NCBI RefSeq assembly: GCF_029227915.1
Contig: NC_079885.1
Coordinates: 18,549,001 to 18,613,000, forward strand
Source of the DNA: Hydractinia symbiolongicarpus
Lineage: Eukaryota > Cnidaria > Hydrozoa > Anthoathecata > Hydractiniidae
DNA: 64,000 nucleotides
Direction: 5' to 3'
Shown here one piece after another: positions 21,948-35,990 of the stretch. Numbering within the stretch: position 1 is the first letter of the stretch; every line of letters begins with the position of its first letter. Made by a program: the position numbers and the translations under genes. A model generated the notes under the pieces. It ran no database searches. It was given only the letters and a program-made list of their open reading frames with translations, and was not told the DNA's origin.

Positions 21948-24900
21948 CAGAATAATACATACGAGCTAATCAAAATCGGCTCGAGGAAAAAAATAAAGTT
22001 CAGAGACAACCAAAAGAGTCGAACTGCAGTAGAAACAAACTAGATGTAACGCAAGCCACTAGTACGACGTATTGCCTACAGGGACCACACTCTCCGAGAC
22101 AGCGAACGCAACTTCCTAGTGATTCACGCGAACGCACTCAACTAGGTGATGTAGATCAGAAAGGTGAAAGTCCTTGTGTCAAGTTTACACCTCACGATGC
22201 AGCACCTTTTAGGCGTCCTCTACGAACGGACACACTGGCAAGCGGCACACCACAAGCAAAGGTTAAGTCGGCTCGAAGGCACAACAGGTCGCGCCGACTT
22301 ACGACAACTCTGGGCTTTCTTCAGTTCACGCACAAATCTTTCGCCTTTTACTAAAGATTTCCGTGGAGAAGGCCAAAACGATGAGTATATAGACGATTTT
22401 TCTACTGTCTCGCTTCGGCGGGACGATCACTAGTCTAAATGAAAAAGCGTGCAGGAGGCCATACGCGGGCCTATCTCTCATCTCGCTCACAGAGACTTGG
22501 TAAGCACGGTCCACTCAATGGCTTTCCAAATGCGAAGAGTGAAGGCCGCAGACGGCAGGGGTTGAGCCAAGGGCCTTTCGGCCGTATCCCGCTCACAAGT
22601 TTTTTTTTTTTTTAGCAGAATAATACATACGAGCTAATCAAAATCGGCTCGAGGAAAAAAATAAAGTTCAGAGACAACCAAAAGAGTCGAACTGCAGTAG
22701 AAACAAACTAGATGTAACGCAAGCCACTAGTACGACGTATTGCCTACAGGGACCACACTCTCCGAGACAGCGAACGCAACTTCCTAGTGATTCACGCGAA
22801 CGCACTCAACTAGGTGATGTAGATCAGAAAGGTGAAAGTCCTTGTGTCAAGTCTACACCTCACGATGCAGCACCTTTTAAGCGTCCTCTACGAACGGACA
22901 CACTGGCAAGCGGCACACCACAAGCAAAGGTTAAGTCGGCTCGAAGGCACAACAGGTCGCGCCGACTTACGACAACTCTGGGCTTTCTTCAGTTCACGCA
23001 CAAATCTTTCGCCTTTTACTAAAGATTTCCGTGGAGAAGGCCAAAACGATGAGTATATAGACGATTTTTCTACTGTCTCGCTTCGGCGGGACGATCACTA
23101 GTCTAAATGAAAAAACGTGCAGGAGGCCATACGCGGGCCTATCTCTCATCTCGCTCACAGAGACTTGGTAAGCACGGTCCACTCAATGGCTTTCCAAATG
23201 CGAAGAGTGAAGGCCGCAGACGGCAGGGGTTGAGCCAAGGGCCTTTCGCCCGTATCCCGCTCACAAGTTTTTGTTTTTTTTTAGCAGAATAATACATACG
23301 AGCTAATCAAAATCGGCTCGAGGAAAGAAATAAAGTTCAGAGACAACCAAAGGAGTCGAACTGCAGTAGAAACAAACTAGATGTAACGCAAGCCACTAGT
23401 ACGACGTATTGCCTACAGGGACCACACTCTCCGAGACAGCGAACGCAACTTCCTAGTGATTCACGCGAACGCACTCAACTAGGTGATGTAGATCAGAAAG
23501 GTGAAAGTCCTTGTGTCAAGTCTACACCTCACGATGCAGCACCTTTTAAGCGTCCTCTGCGAACGGACACACTGGCAAGCGGCACACCACAAGCAAAGGT
23601 TAAGTCGGCTCGAAGGCACAACAGGTCGCGCCGACTTACGACAACTCTGGGCTTTCTTCAGTTCACGCACAAATCTTTCGCCTTTTACTAAAGATTTCCG
23701 TGGAGAAGGCCAAAACGATGAGTATATAGACGATTTTTCTACTGTCTCGCTTCGGCGGGACGATCACTAGTCTAAATGAAAAAACGTGCAGGAGGCCATA
23801 CGCGGGCCTATCTCTCATCTCGCTCACAGAGACTTGGTAAGCACGGTCCACTCAATGGATTTCCAAATGCGAAGAGTGAAGGCCGCAGACGGCAGGGGTT
23901 GAGCCAAGGGCCTTTCGGCCGTATCCCGCTCACAAGTTTTTTTTTTTTTTTAGCAGAATAATACATACGAGCTAATCAAAATTGGCTCGAGGAAAGAAAT
24001 AAAGTTCAGAGACAACCAAAGGAGTCGAACTGCAGTAGAAACAAACTAGATGTAACGCAAGCCACTAGTACGACGTATTGCCTACAGGGACCACACTCTC
24101 CGAGACAGCGAACGCAACTTCCTAGTGATTCACGCGAACGCACTCAACTAGGTGATGTAGATCAGAAAGGTGAAAGTCCTTGTGTCAAGTCTACGCCTCA
24201 CGATGCAGCACCTTTTAAGCGTCCTCTACGAACGGACACACTGGCAAGCGGCACACCACAAGCAAAGGTTAAGTCGGCTCGAAGGCACAACAGGTCGCGC
24301 CGACTTACGACAACTCTGGGCTTTCTTCAGTTCACGCACAAATCTTTCGCCTTTTACTAAAGATTTCCGTGGAGAAGGCCAAAACGATGAGTATATAGAC
24401 GATTTTTCTACTGTCTCACTTCGGCGGGACGATCACTAGTCTAAATGAAAAAACGTGCAGGAGGCCATACGCGGGCTTATCTCTCATCTCGCTCACAGAG
24501 ACTTGGTAAGCACGGTCCACTCAATGGCTTTCCAAATGCGAAGAGTGAAGGCCGCAGACGGCAGGGGTTGAGCCAAGGGCCTTTCGGCCGTATCCCGCTC
24601 ACAAGTTTTTTTTTTTTTTTAGCAGAATAATACATACGAGCTAATCAAAATCGGCTCGAGGAAAGAAATAAAGTTCAGAGACAACCAAAGGAGTCGAACT
24701 GCAGTAGAAACAAACTAGATGTAACGCAAGCCACTAGTACGACGTATTGCCTACAGGGACCACACTCTCCGAGACAGCGAACGCAACTTCCTAGTGATTC
24801 ACGCGAACGCACTCAACTAGGTGATGTAGATCAGAAAGGTGAAAGTCCTTGTGTCAAGTCTACACCTCACGATGCAGCACCTTTTAAGCGTCCTCTACGA

Positions 24901-25291
24901 ACGGACACACTGGCAAGCGGCACACCACAAGCAAAGGTTAAGTCGGCTCGAAGGCACAACAGGTCGCGCCGACTGACGACAACTCTGGGCTTTCTTCAGT
25001 TCACGCACAAATCTTTCGCCTTTTACTAAAGATTTCCGTGGAGAAAGCCAAAACGATGAGTATATAGACGATTTTTCTACTGTCTCGCTTCGGCGGGACG
25101 ATCACTAGTCTAAATGAAAAAACGTGCAGGAGGCCATACGCGGGCCTATCTCTCATCTCGCTCACAGAGACTTGGTAAGCACGGTCCACTCAATGGCTTT
25201 CCAAATGCGAAGAGTGAAGGCCGCAGACGGCAGGGGTTGAGCCAAGGGCCTTTCGGCCGTATCCCGCTCACAAGTTTGTTTTTTTTTTTAG

Positions 25292-28200
25292 CAGAATAAT
25301 ACATACGAGCTAATCAAAATCGGCTCGAGGAAAGAAATAAAGTTCAGAGAAAACCAAAGGAGTCGAACTGCAGTAGAAACAAACTAGATGTAACGCAAGC
25401 CACTAGTACGACGTATTGCCTACAGGGACCACACTCTCCGAGACAGCGAACGCAACTTCCTAGTGATTCACGCGAACGCACTCAACTAGGTGATGTAGAT
25501 CAGAAAGGTGAAAGTCCTTGTGTCAAGTCTACACCTCACGATGCAGCACCTTTTAAGCGTCCTCTACGAACGGAAACACTGGCAAGCGGCACACCACAAG
25601 CAAAGGTTAAGTCGGCTCGAAGGCACAACAGGTCGCGCCGACTTACGCCAACTCTGGGCTTTCTTCAGTTCACGCACAAATCTTTCGCCTTTTACTAAAG
25701 ATTTCCGTGGAGAAGGCCAAAACGATGAGTATATAGACGATTTTTCTACTGTCTCGCTTCGGCGGGACGATCACTAGTCTAAATGAAAAAACGTGCAGGA
25801 GGCCATACGCGGGCCTATCTCTCATCTCGCTCACAGGGACTTGGTAAGCACGGTCCACTCAATGGCTTTCCAAATGCGAAGAGTGAAGGCCGCAGACGGC
25901 AAGGGTTGAGCCAAGGGCCTTTCGGCCGTATCCCGCTCACAAGTTTTTTTTTTTTTTAGCAGAATAATACATACGAGCTAATCAAAATCGGCTCGAGGAA
26001 AGAAATAAAGTTCAGAGACAACCAAAGGAGTCGAACTGCAGTAGAAACAAACTAGATGTAACGCAAGCCACTAGTACGACGTATTGCCTACAGGGACCAC
26101 ACTCTCCGAGACAGCGAACGCAACTTCCTAGTGATTCACGCGAACGCACTCAACTAGGTGATGTAGATCAGAAAGGTGAAAGTCCTTGTGTCAAGTCTAC
26201 ACCTCAGAATGCAGCACCTTTTAAGCGTCCTCTACGAACGGACACACTGGCAAGCGGCACACCACAAGCAAAGGTTAAGTCGGCTCGAAGGCACAACAGG
26301 TCGCGCCGACTTACGACAACTCTGGGCTTTCTTCAGTTCACGCACAAATCTTTCGCCTTTTACTAAAGATTTCCGTGGAGAAAGCCAAAACGATGAGTAT
26401 ATAGACAATTTGTCTACTGTCTCGCTTCGGCGGGGCGATCACTAGTCTAAATGAAAAAACGTGCAGGAGGCCATACGCGGGCCTATCTCTCATCTCGCTC
26501 ACAGAGACTTGGTAAGCACGGTCCACTCAATGGCTTTCCAAATGCGAAGAGTGAAGGCCGCAGACGGCAGGGGTTGAGCCAAGGGCCTTTCGCCCGTATC
26601 CCGCTCACAAGTTGTTTTTTTTTTTAGCAGAATAATACATACGAGCTAATCAAAATCGGCTCGAGGAAAGAAATAAAGTTCAGAGACAACCAAAGGAGTC
26701 GAACTGCAGTAGAAACAAACTAGATGTAACGCAAGCCACTAGTACGACGTATTGCCTACAGGGACCACACTCTCCGAGACAGCGAACGCAACTTCCTAGT
26801 GATTCACGCGAACGCACTCAACTAGGTGATGTAGATCAGAAAGGTGAAAGTCCTTGTGTCAAGTCTACACCTCACGATGCAGCACCTTTTAAGCGTCCTC
26901 TACGAACGGACACACTGGCAAGCGGCACACCACAAGCAAAGGTTAAGTCGGCTCGAAGGCACAACAGGTCGCGCCGACTTACGACAACTCTGGGCTTTCT
27001 TCAGTTCACGCACAAATCTTTCGCCTTTTACTAAAGATTTCCGTGGAGAAGGCCAAAACGATGAGTATATAGACGATTTTTCTACTGTCTCGCTTCGGCG
27101 GGACGATCACTAGTCTAAATGAAAAAACGTGCAGGAGGCCATACGCGGGCCTATCTCTCATCTCGCTCACAGAGACTTGGTAAGCACGGTCCACTCAATG
27201 GCTTTCCAAATGCGAAGAGTGAAGGCCGCAGACGGCAAGGGTTGAGCCAATGGCCTTTCGGCCGTATCCCGCTCGCAAGTTTTTTTTTTTTTTTAGCAGA
27301 ATAATACATACGAGCTAATCAAAATCGGCTCGAGGAAAGAAATAAAGTTCAGAGACAACCAAAGGAGTCTAACTGCAGTAGAAACAAACTAGATGTAACG
27401 CAAGCCACTAGTACGACGTATTGCCTACAGGGACCACACTCTCCGAGACAGCGAACGCAACTTCCTAGTGATTCACGCGAACGCACTCAACTAGGTGATG
27501 TAGATCAGAAAGGTGAAAGTCCTTGTGTCAAGTCTACACCTCACGATGCAGCACCTTTTAAGCGTCCTCTACGAACGGAAACACTGGCAAGCGGCACACC
27601 ACAAGCAAAGGTTAAGTCGGCTCGAAGGCACAACAGGTCGCGCCGACTTACGCCAACTCTGGGCTTTCTTCAGTTCACGCACAAATCTTTCGCCTTTTAC
27701 TAAAGATTTCCGTGGAGAAGGCCAAAACGATGAGTATATAGACGATTTTTCTACTGTCTCGCTTCGACGGGACGATCACTAGTCTAAATGAAAAAACGTG
27801 CAGGAGGCCATACGCGGGCCTATCTCTCATCTCGCTCACAGGGACTTGGTAAGCACGGTCCATTCAATGGCTTTCCAAATGCGAAGAGTGAAGGCCGCAG
27901 ACGGCAAGGGTTGAGCCAAGGGCCTTTCGGCCGTATCCCGCTCACAAGTTTTTTTTTTTTTTTAGCAGAATAATACATACGAGCTAATCAAAATCGGCTC
28001 GAGGAAAGAAATAAAGTTCAGAGACAACCAAAGGAGTCGAACTGCAGTAGAAACAAACTAGATGTAACGCAAGCCACTAGTACGACGTATTGCCTACAGG
28101 GACCACACTCTCCGAGACAGCGAACGCAACTTCCTAGTGATTCACGCGAACGCACTCAACTAGGTGATGTAGATCAGAAAGGTGAAAGTCCTTGTGTCAA

Positions 28201-29301
28201 GTCTACACCTCACGATGCAGCACCTTTTAAGCGTCCTCTACGAACGGACACACTGGCAAGCGGCACACCACAAGCAAAGGTTAAGTCGGCTCGAAGGCAC
28301 AACAGGTCGCGCCGACTTACGACAACTCTGGGCTTTCTTCAGTTCACGCACAAATCTTTCGCCTTTTACTAAAGATTTCCGTGGAGAAAGCCAAAACGAT
28401 GAGTATATAGACGATTTTTCTACTGTCTCGCTTCGGCGGGGCGATCACTAGTCTAAATGAAAAAACGTGCAGGAGGCCATACGCGGGCCTATCTCTCATC
28501 TCGCTCACAGAGACTTGGTAAGCACGGTCCACTCAATGGCTTTCCAAATGCGAAGAGTGAAGGCCGCAGACGGCAGGGGTTGAGCCAAGGGCCTTTCGCC
28601 CGTATCCCGCTCACAAGTTGTTTTTTTTTTTAGCAGAATAATACATACGAGCTAATCAAAATCGGCTCGAGGAAAGAAATAAAGTTCAGAGACAACCAAA
28701 GGAGTCGAACTGCAGTAGAAACAAACTAGATGTAACGCAAGCCACTAGTACGACGTATTGCCTACAGGGACCACACTCTCCGAGACAGCGAACGCAACTT
28801 CCTAGTGATTCACGCGAACGCACTCAACTAGGTGATGTAGATCAGAAAGGTGAAAGTCCTTGTGTCAAGTCTACACCTCACGATGCAGCACCTTTTAAGC
28901 GTCCTCTACGAACGGACACACTGGCAAGCGGCACACCACAAGCAAAGGTTAAGTCGGCTCGAAGGCACAACAGGTCGCGCCGACTTACGACAACTCTGGG
29001 CTTTCTTCAGTTCACGCACAAATCTTTCGCCTTTTACTAAAGATTTCCGTGGAGAAGGCCAAAACGATGAGTATATAGACGATTTTTCTACTGTCTCGCT
29101 TCGGCGGGACGATCACTAGTCTAAATGAAAAAACGTGCAGGAGGCCATACGCGGGCCTATCTCTCATCTCGCTCACAGAGACTTGGTAAGCACGGTCCAC
29201 TCAATGGCTTTCCAAATGCGAAGAGTGAAGGCCGCAGACGGCAAGGGTTGAGCCAATGGCCTTTCGGCCGTATCCCGCTCGCAAGTTTTTTTTTTTTTTA
29301 G
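25292..29301 (+). repeat. Tandem duplication of a three-unit segment (period ~2005 bp)
   Basis: Units 25292, 25960 and 26628 match units 27297, 27966 and 28634. Shared marks are GGAAACACTGG with TTACGCCAAC and CACAGGGAC in the first unit of each triplet. The second has GGGGCGATC, AGAAAGCCAAA and AAGTTGTTTT, and the third has CCAATGGCC with GCTCGCAAG. The units that follow each triplet (27297 and 29302) both start with GGAGTCTAAC. Confidence 0.9.
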
Positions 29302-31307
29302 CAGAATAATACATACGAGCTAATCAAAATCGGCTCGAGGAAAGAAATAAAGTTCAGAGACAACCAAAGGAGTCTAACTGCAGTAGAAACAAACTAGATG
29401 TAACGCAAGCCACTAGTACGACGTATTGCCTACACGGACCACACTCTCCGAGACAGCGAACGCAACTTCCTAGTGATTCACGCGAACGCACTCAACTAGG
29501 TGATGTAGATCAGAAAGGTGAAAGTCCTTGTGTCAAGTCTACACCTCACGATGCAGCACCTTTTAAGCGTCCTCTACGAACGGACACACTGGCAAGCGGC
29601 ACACCACAAGCAAAGGTTAAGTCGGCTCGAAGGCACAACAGGTCGCGCCGACTTACGACAACTCTGGGCTTTCTTCAGTTCACGCACAAATCTTTCGCCT
29701 TTTACTAAAGATTTCCGTGGAGAAGGCCAAAACGATGAGTATATAGACGATGTTTCTACTGTCTTGCTTCGGCGGGACGATCACTAGTCTAAATGAAAAA
29801 ACGTGCAGGAGGCCATACGCGGGCCTATCTCTCATCTCGCTCACAGAGACTTGGTAAGCACGGTCCACTCAATGGCTTTCCAAATGCGAAGAGTGAAGGC
29901 CGCAGACGGCAGGGGTTGAGCCAAGGGCCTTTCGGCCGTATCCCGCTCACAAGTTTTTTTTTTTTTTAGCAGAATAATACATACGAGCTAATCAAAATCG
30001 GCTCGAGGAAAGAAATGAAGTTCAGAGACAACCAAAGGAGTCGAACTGCAGTAGAAACAAACTAGATGTAACGCAAGCCACTAGTACGACGTATTGCCTA
30101 CAGGGACCACACTCTCCGAGACAGCGAACGCAACTTCCTAGTGATTCACGCGAACGCACTCAACTAGGTGATGTAGATCAGAAAGGTGAAAGTCCTTGTG
30201 TCAAGTCTACACCTCACGATGCAGCACCTTTTAAGCGTCCTCTACGAACGGACACACTGGCAAGCGGCACACCACAAGCAAAGGTTAAGTCGGCTCGAAG
30301 GCACAACAGGTCGCGCCCACTTACGACAACTCTGGGCTTTCTTCAGTTCACGCACAAATCTTTCGCCTTTTACTAAAGATTTCCGTGGAGAAGTCCAAAA
30401 CGATGAGTATATAGACGATTTTTCTACTGTCTCGCTTCGGCGGGACGATCACTAGTCTAAATGAAAAAACGTGCAGGAGGCCATACGCGGGCCTATCTCT
30501 CATCTCGCTCACAGAGACTTGGTAAGCACGGTCCACTCAATGGCTTTCCAAATGCGAAGAGTGAAGGCCGCAGACGGCAGGGGTTGAGCCAAGGGCCTTT
30601 CGGCCGTATCCCGCTCACAAGTTTTTTTTTTTTTTTAGCAGAATAATACATACGAGCTAATCAAAATCGGCTCGAGGAAAGAAATAAAGTTCAGAGACAA
30701 CCAAAGGAGTCGAACTGCAGTAGAAACAAACTAGATGTAACGCAAGCCACTAGTACGACGTATTGCCTACAGGGACCACACTCTCCGAGACAGCGAACGC
30801 AACTTCCTAGTGATTCACGCGAACGCACTCAACTAGGTGATGTAGATCAGAAAGGTGAAAGTCCTTGTGTCAAGTCTACACCTCACGATGCAGCACCTTT
30901 TAAGCGTCCTCTACGAACGGACACACTTGCAAGCGGCACACCACAAGCAAAGGTTAAGTCGGCTCGAAGGCACAACAGGTCGCGCCGACTTACGACAACT
31001 CTGGGCTTTCTTCAGTTCACGCACAAATCTTTCGCCTTTTACTAAAGACTTCCGTGGAGAAGGCCAAAACGATGAGTATCTAGACGATGTTTCTACTGTC
31101 TCGCTTCGGCGGGACGATCACTAGTCTAAATGAAAAAACGTGCAGGAGGCCATACGCGGGCCTATCTCTCATCTCGCTCACAGAAACTTGGTAAGCACGG
31201 TCCACTCAATGGCTTTCCAAATGCGAAGAGTGAAGGCCGCAGACGGCAGGGGTTGAGCCAAGGGCCTTTCGGCCGTATCCCGCTCACAAGTTTTTTTTTT
31301 TTTTTAG

Positions 31308-34300
31308 CAGAATAATACATACGAGGTAATCAAAATCGGCTCGAGGAAAGAAATGAAGTTCAGAGACAACCAAAGGAGTCGAACTGCAGTAGAAACAAAC
31401 TAGATGTAACGCAAGCCACTAGTACGACGTATTGCCTACAGGGACCACACTCTCCGAGACAGCGAACGCAACTTCCTAGTGATTCACGCGAACGCACTCA
31501 ACTAGGTGATGTAGATCAGAAAGGTGAAAGTCCTTGTGTCAAGTCTACACCTCACGATGCAGCACCTTTTAAGCGTCCTCTACGAACGGACACACTGGCA
31601 AGCGGCACACCACAAGCAAAGGTTAAGTCGGCTCGAAGGCACAACAGGTCGCGCCCACTTACGACAACTCTGGGCTTTCTTCAGTTCACGCACAAATCTT
31701 TCGCCTTTTACTAAAGATTTCCGTGGAGAAGGCCAAAACGATGAGTATATAGACGATTTTTCTACTGTCTCGCTTCGGCGGGACGATCACTAGTCTAAAT
31801 GAAAAAACGTGCAGGAGGCCATACGCGGGCCTATCTCTCATCTCGCTCACAGAGACTTGGTAAGCACGGTCCACTCAATGGCTTTCCAAATGCGAAGAGT
31901 GAAGGCCGCAGACGGCAGGGGTTGAGCCAAGGGCCTTTCGGCCGTATCCCGCTCACAAGTTTTCTTTTTTTTGAACCAGAATAATACATACGAGCTAATC
32001 AAAATCGGCTCGAGGAAAGAAATAAAGTTCAGAGACAACCAAAGGAGTCGAACTGCGGTAGAAACAAACTAGATGTAACGCAAGCCACTAGTACGACGTA
32101 TTGCCTACAGGGACCACACTCTCCGAGACAGCGAACGCAACTTCCTAGTGATTCACGCGAACGCACTCAACTAGGTGATGTAGATCAGAAAGGTGAAAGT
32201 CCTTGTGTCAAGTCTACACCTCACGATGCAGCACCTTTTAAGCGTCCTCTACGAACGGACACACTGGCAAGCGGCACACCACAAGCAAAGGTTAAGTCGG
32301 CTCGAAGGCACAACAGGTCGCGCCGACTTACGACAACTCTGGGCTTTCTTCAGTTCACGCACAAATCTTTCGCCTTTTACTAAAGATTTCCGTGGAAAAG
32401 GTCAAAACGATGAGTATATAGACGATTTTTCTACTGTCTCGCTTCGGCGGGACGATCACTAGTCTAAATGAAAAAACGTGCAGGAGGCCATACGCGGGCC
32501 TATCTCTCATCTCGCTCACAGAGAATTGGTAAGCACGGTCCACTCAATGGCTTTCCAAATGCGAAGAGTGAAGGCCGCAGACGGCAGGGGTTGAGCCAAG
32601 GGCCTTTCGGCCGTATCCCGCTCACAAGTTTTCTTTTTTTTGAACCAGAATAATACATACGAGCTAATCAAAATCGGCTCGAGGAAAGAAATAAAGTTCA
32701 GAGACAACCAAAGGAGTCGAACTGCGGTAGAAACAAACTAGATGTAACGCAAGCCACTAGTACGACGTATTGCCTACAGGGACCACACTCTCCGAGACAG
32801 CGAACGCAACTTCCTAGTGATTCACGCGAACGCACTCAACTAGGTGATGTAGATCAGAAAGGTGAAAGTCCTTGTGTCAAGTCTACACCTCACGATGCAG
32901 CACCTTTTAAGCGTCCTCTACGAACGGACACACTGGCAAGCGGCACACCACAAGCAAAGGTTAAGTCGGCTCGAAGGCACAACAGGTCGCGCCGACTTAC
33001 GACAACTCTGGGCTTTCTTCAGTTCACGCACAAATCTTTCGCCTTTTACTAAAGATTTCCGTGGAAAAGGTCAAAACGATGAGTATATAGACGATTTTTC
33101 TACTGTCTCGCTTCGGCGGGACGATCACTAGTCTAAATGAAAAAACGTGCAGGAGGCCATACGCGGGCCTATCTCTCATCTCGCTCACAGAGAATTGGTA
33201 AGCACGGTCCACTCAATGGCTTTCCAAATGCGAAGAGTGAAGGCCGCAGACGGCAGGGGTTGAGCCAAGGGCCTTTCGGCCGTATCCCGCTCACAAGTTT
33301 TTTTTTTTTTTTAGCAGAATAATACATACGAGCTAATCAAAATCGGCTCGAGGAAAGAAATGAAGTTCAGAGACAACCAAAGGAGTCGAACTGCAGTAGA
33401 AACAAACTAGATGTAACGCAAGCCACTAGTACGACGTATTGCCTACAGGGACCACACTCTCCGAGACAGCGAACGCAACTTCCTAGTGATTCACGCGAAC
33501 GCACTCAACTAGGTGATGTAGATCAGAAAGGTGAAAGTCCTTGTGTCAAGTCTACACCTCACGATGCAGCACCTTTTAAGCGTCCTCTACGAACGGACAC
33601 ACTGGCAAGCGGCACACCACAAGCAAAGGTTAAGTCGGCTCGAAGGCACAACAGGTCGCGCCCACTTACGACAACTCTGGGCTTTCTTCAGTTCACGCAC
33701 AAATCTTTCGCCTTTTACTAAAGATTTCCGTGGAGAAGGCCAAAACGATGAGTATATAGACGATTTTTCTACTGTCTCGCTTCGGCGGGACGATCACTAG
33801 TCTAAATGAAAAAACGTGCAGGAGGCCATACGCGGGCCTATCTCTCATCTCGCTCACAGAGAATTGGTAAGCACGGTCCACTCAATGGCTTTCCAAATGC
33901 GAAGAGTGAAGGCCGCAGACGGCAGGGGTTGAGCCAAGGGCCTTTCGGCCGTATCCCGCTCACAAGTTTTTTTTTTTTTTAGCAGAATAATACATACGAG
34001 CTAATCAAAATCGGCTCTAGGAAAGAAATGAAGTTCAGAGACAACCAAAGGAGTCGAACTGCAGTAGAAACAAACTAGATGTAACGCAAGCCACTAGTAC
34101 GACGTATTGCCTACAGGGACCACACTCTCCGAGACAGCGAACGCAACTTCCTAGTGATTCACGCGAACGCACTCAACTAGGTGATGTAGATCAGAAAGGT
34201 GAAAGTCCTTGTGTCAAGTCTACACCTCACGATGCAGCACCTTTTAAGCGTCCTCTACGAACGGACACACTGGCAAGCGGCACACCACAAGCAAAGGTTA

Positions 34301-35990
34301 AGTCGGCTCGAAGGCACAACAGGTCGCGCCCACTTACGACAACTCTGGGCTTTCTTCAGTTCACGCACAAATCTTTCGCCTTTTACTAAAGATTTCCGTG
34401 GAGAAGGCCAAAACGATGAGTATATAGACGATTTTTCTACTGTCTCGCTTCGGCGGGACGATCACTAGTCTAAATGAAAAAACGTGCAGGAGGCCATACG
34501 CGGGCCTATCTCTCATCTCGCTCACAGAGACTTGGTAAGCACGGTCCACTCAATGGCTTTCCAAATGCGAAGAGTGAAGGCCGCAGACGGCAGGGGTTGA
34601 GCCAAGGGCCTTTCGGCCGTATCCCGCTCACATGTTTTCTTTTTTTTGAACCAGAATAATACATACGAGCTAATCAAAATCGGCTCGAGGAAAGAAATAA
34701 AGTTCAGAGACAACCAAAGGAGTCGAACTGCAGTAGAAACAAACTAGATGTAACGCAAGCCACTAGTACGACGTATTGCCTACAGGGACCACACTCTCCG
34801 AGACAGCGAACGCAACTTCCTAGTGATTCACGCGAACGCACTCAACTAGGTGATGTAGATCAGAAAGGTGAAAGTCCTTGTGTCAAGTCTACACCTCACG
34901 ATGCAGCACCTTTTAAGCGTCCTCTACGAACGGACACACTGGCAAGCGGCACACCACAAGCAAAGGTTAAGTCGGCTCGAAGGCACAACAGGTCGCGCCG
35001 ACTTACGACAACTCTGGGCTTTCTTCAGTTCACGCACAAATCTTTCGCCTTTTACTAAAGATTTCCGTGGAAAAGGTCAAAACGATGAGTATATAGACGA
35101 TTTTTCTACTGTCTCGCTTCGGCGGGACGATCACTAGTCTAAATGAAAAAACGTGCAGGAGGCCATACGCGGGCCTATCTCTCATCTCGCTCACAGAGAA
35201 TTGGTAAGCACGGTCCACTCAATGGCTTTCCAAATGCGAAGAGTGAAGGCCGCAGACGGCAGGGGTTGAACCAAGGGCCTTTCGGCCGTATCCCGCTCAC
35301 AAGTTTTTTTTTTTTTTTAGCAGAATAATACATACGAGCTAATCAAAATCGGCTCGAGGAAAGAAATGAAGTTCAGAGACAACCAAAGGAGTCGAACTGC
35401 AGTAGAAACAAACTAGATGTAACGCAAGCCACTAGTACGACGTATTGCCTACAGGGACCACACTCTCCGAGACAGCGAACGCAACTTCCTAGTGATTCAC
35501 GCGAACGCACTCAACTAGGTGATGTAGATCAGAAAGGTGAAAGTCCTTGTGTCAAGTCTACACCTCACGATGCAGCACCTTTTAAGCGTCCTCTACGAAC
35601 GGACACACTGGCAAGCGGCACACCACAAGCAAAGGTTAAGTCGGCTCGAAGGCACAACAGGTCGCGCCCACTTACGACAACTCTGGGCTTTCTTCAGTTC
35701 ACGCACAAATCTTTCGCCTTTTACTAAAGATTTCCGTGGAGAAGGCCAAAACGATGAGTATATAGACGATTTTTCTACTGTCTCGCTTCGGCGGGACGAT
35801 CACTAGTCTAAATGAAAAAACGTGCAGGAGGCCATACGCGGGCCTATCTCTCATCTCGCTCACAGAGAATTGGTAAGCACGGTCCACTCAATGGCTTTCC
35901 AAATGCGAAGAGTGAAGGCCGCAGACGGCAGGGGTTGAGCCAAGGGCCTTTCGGCCGTATCCCGCTCACAAGTTTTTTTTTTTTTTTTAG
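31308..35990 (+). repeat. Nested three/four-unit repeat with interrupted T tracts
   Basis: The order is X (31308), Y' (31977), Y (32646), Z (33315), X (33983), Y (34652), Z (35321). X units have AAATGAAG and GCGCCCACTT. Y units have GGAAAAGGTC and GAGAATTGG. Z units have AAATGAAG, GCGCCCACTT and GAGAATTGG. Units 31308, 31977 and 33983 end in TTTTCTTTTTTTTGAAC instead of an uninterrupted T run plus AG. Unit 31977 appears to be an extra copy of Y that gained the X-type end by exchange. Confidence 0.8.
31960..31979 (+). other. Interrupted T tract with altered acceptor (GAACCAG)
   Basis: The T run reads T4-C-T8 and is followed by GAACCAG, not TAGCAG, so the first AG of the tandem acceptor is lost while CAG stays. 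The eight T are still long enough for Pol III termination. The same form occurs at 32629-32648 and 34635-34654, the last with CACATG before the tract. Confidence 0.85.
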
